64,000 nt of DNA, taken from NCBI GenBank assembly GCA_949825065.1, contig OX463841.1, positions 18,670,479-18,734,478 on the forward strand. The letters run 5' to 3'. Made by a program: the position numbers and the translations under genes. Below the pieces are notes generated by a model. It ran no database searches. It was not told the DNA's origin and was given only the letters and a program-made list of their open reading frames with translations. Source of the stretch: Odontocerum albicorne (lineage: Eukaryota; Arthropoda; Insecta; Trichoptera; Odontoceridae). This document shows, piece by piece, positions 63,401 through 64,000 of this stretch (within the stretch, counting starts at the first letter, position 1; each line of letters opens with the position of its first letter).

Positions 63401-64000
63401 ATTCGAGTATTTCGCTGACATTAGCAAATACGAAGGAATCCTGATTTGATTGAATACTTACTATTTTTTTAAATTTCAGAATGCAAAAGTCCACACATGT
63501 TATAAACAATAGGAATATTGGTTAATCAAACAGGAACATCTTCAAAATAAATCATCACTCAACTTAGGATACCAATTTTCATTGACGCTCATACATCATC
63601 ACTCACCATTTTCCCCTAACTATTTGTTTAGGTATATACTGTTATCACTTTCGTGAATACAATGGTGAAAAGATATAATTGGAAATGTTACCCACAATTC
63701 CTAAATTGGCACATCCCGTTAGCTACGAGTATTAACAGAACAGACATACTCGTACGAGTATCACCAGGTCCCGCGCTTTCAACAACAGCCCTAAGACTGG
63801 TACGAGTACTTGCCTCCATCACCGTTACCTTATTCTCATCGTAATGTGGGCACTTTCTTGCAAGCAATGCAGGTCCTTAGAAGAGCGCCAGGTAGAAGAA
63901 TCACTTGACCTTTCAGTATACCTATTCAAATCGATAATAACTTAATTTGTATTTTTTCAATATCTAGGGTAACAGTAAAATTTTACTTACGTGTATTTAT
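63401..64000. other. unassigned sequence rich in TACGAGTA motifs
   Basis: Four copies of the 8-mer lie within 85 bp: 63724 (TACGAGTA), 63747 and 63753 (the serial TACTCGTACGAGTA) and 63801 (TACGAGTA). No gene seen. Confidence 0.5.

Overview
This window looks like AT-rich, intron- or intergene-type DNA from an insect. I see no convincing host protein-coding gene, no rRNA gene and no intact tRNA gene. What can be named is almost entirely mobile-element debris plus tandem repeats. Several LINE 3' ends end in a short conserved tail that includes CGTGATG-type sequence, a motif common in lepidopteran genomes, so a moth or butterfly is my best guess, at low confidence.

Layout. 0-9 kb: pieces of a DD34D mariner (3.3-4.0 kb and 6.07-6.45 kb), a LINE 3' end, a tRNA-headed SINE and a second, more distant mariner-type relic (7.15-7.6 kb). 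9-24 kb: an inverted pair of LINE C-terminal fragments, SINEs, a CpG-rich patch at 13 kb, a transposase relic broken by a CR1-like LINE (15.8-17 kb), a 28-bp minisatellite (19.2-19.8 kb) and a foldback element (21.8 kb). 25.3-27.2 kb: the best-preserved coding sequence, a 5'-truncated non-LTR reverse transcriptase with one frameshift. 28-41 kb: hairpins, SINEs and many LINE 3' ends, including two facing copies at 37.9-39.7 kb. 42.6-45.6 kb: a 3-kb satellite of 40-bp units with a 600-bp higher-order block. 46-57.5 kb: more LINE/SINE debris, a palindromic mariner derivative with TA duplications (53.9-55.1 kb), and a hAT MITE nested in the end of another MITE (56.7-57.5 kb). 58.7-61 kb: five short tandem arrays, one with a 24-residue in-frame repeat. 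62.5-63.4 kb: a second CpG-rich patch.

How the parts work together. One SINE family (tRNA head) carries the same 3' tail as one LINE family in the window, the usual sign that the SINE is copied by that LINE's reverse transcriptase. A second SINE family has its own body and a conserved 3' hairpin.

Most unusual observation. The 8-mer TACGAGTA or its complement TACTCGTA occurs about 59 times by eye, where base composition predicts roughly 2-3. In three places a repeat copy can be compared with sister copies that lack the motif; each shows a clean insertion of 6 bp (or 12 bp) at a TA, that is TA-CGAG-TA or TA-CTCG-TA. The DD34D mariner in this same window starts with CGAG, ends with CTCG and sits between TAs. 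The simplest reading is that the motif is the excision scar of this mariner family (or a relative), with a four-base overhang rather than the usual two or three, and that the window records dozens of past excisions.
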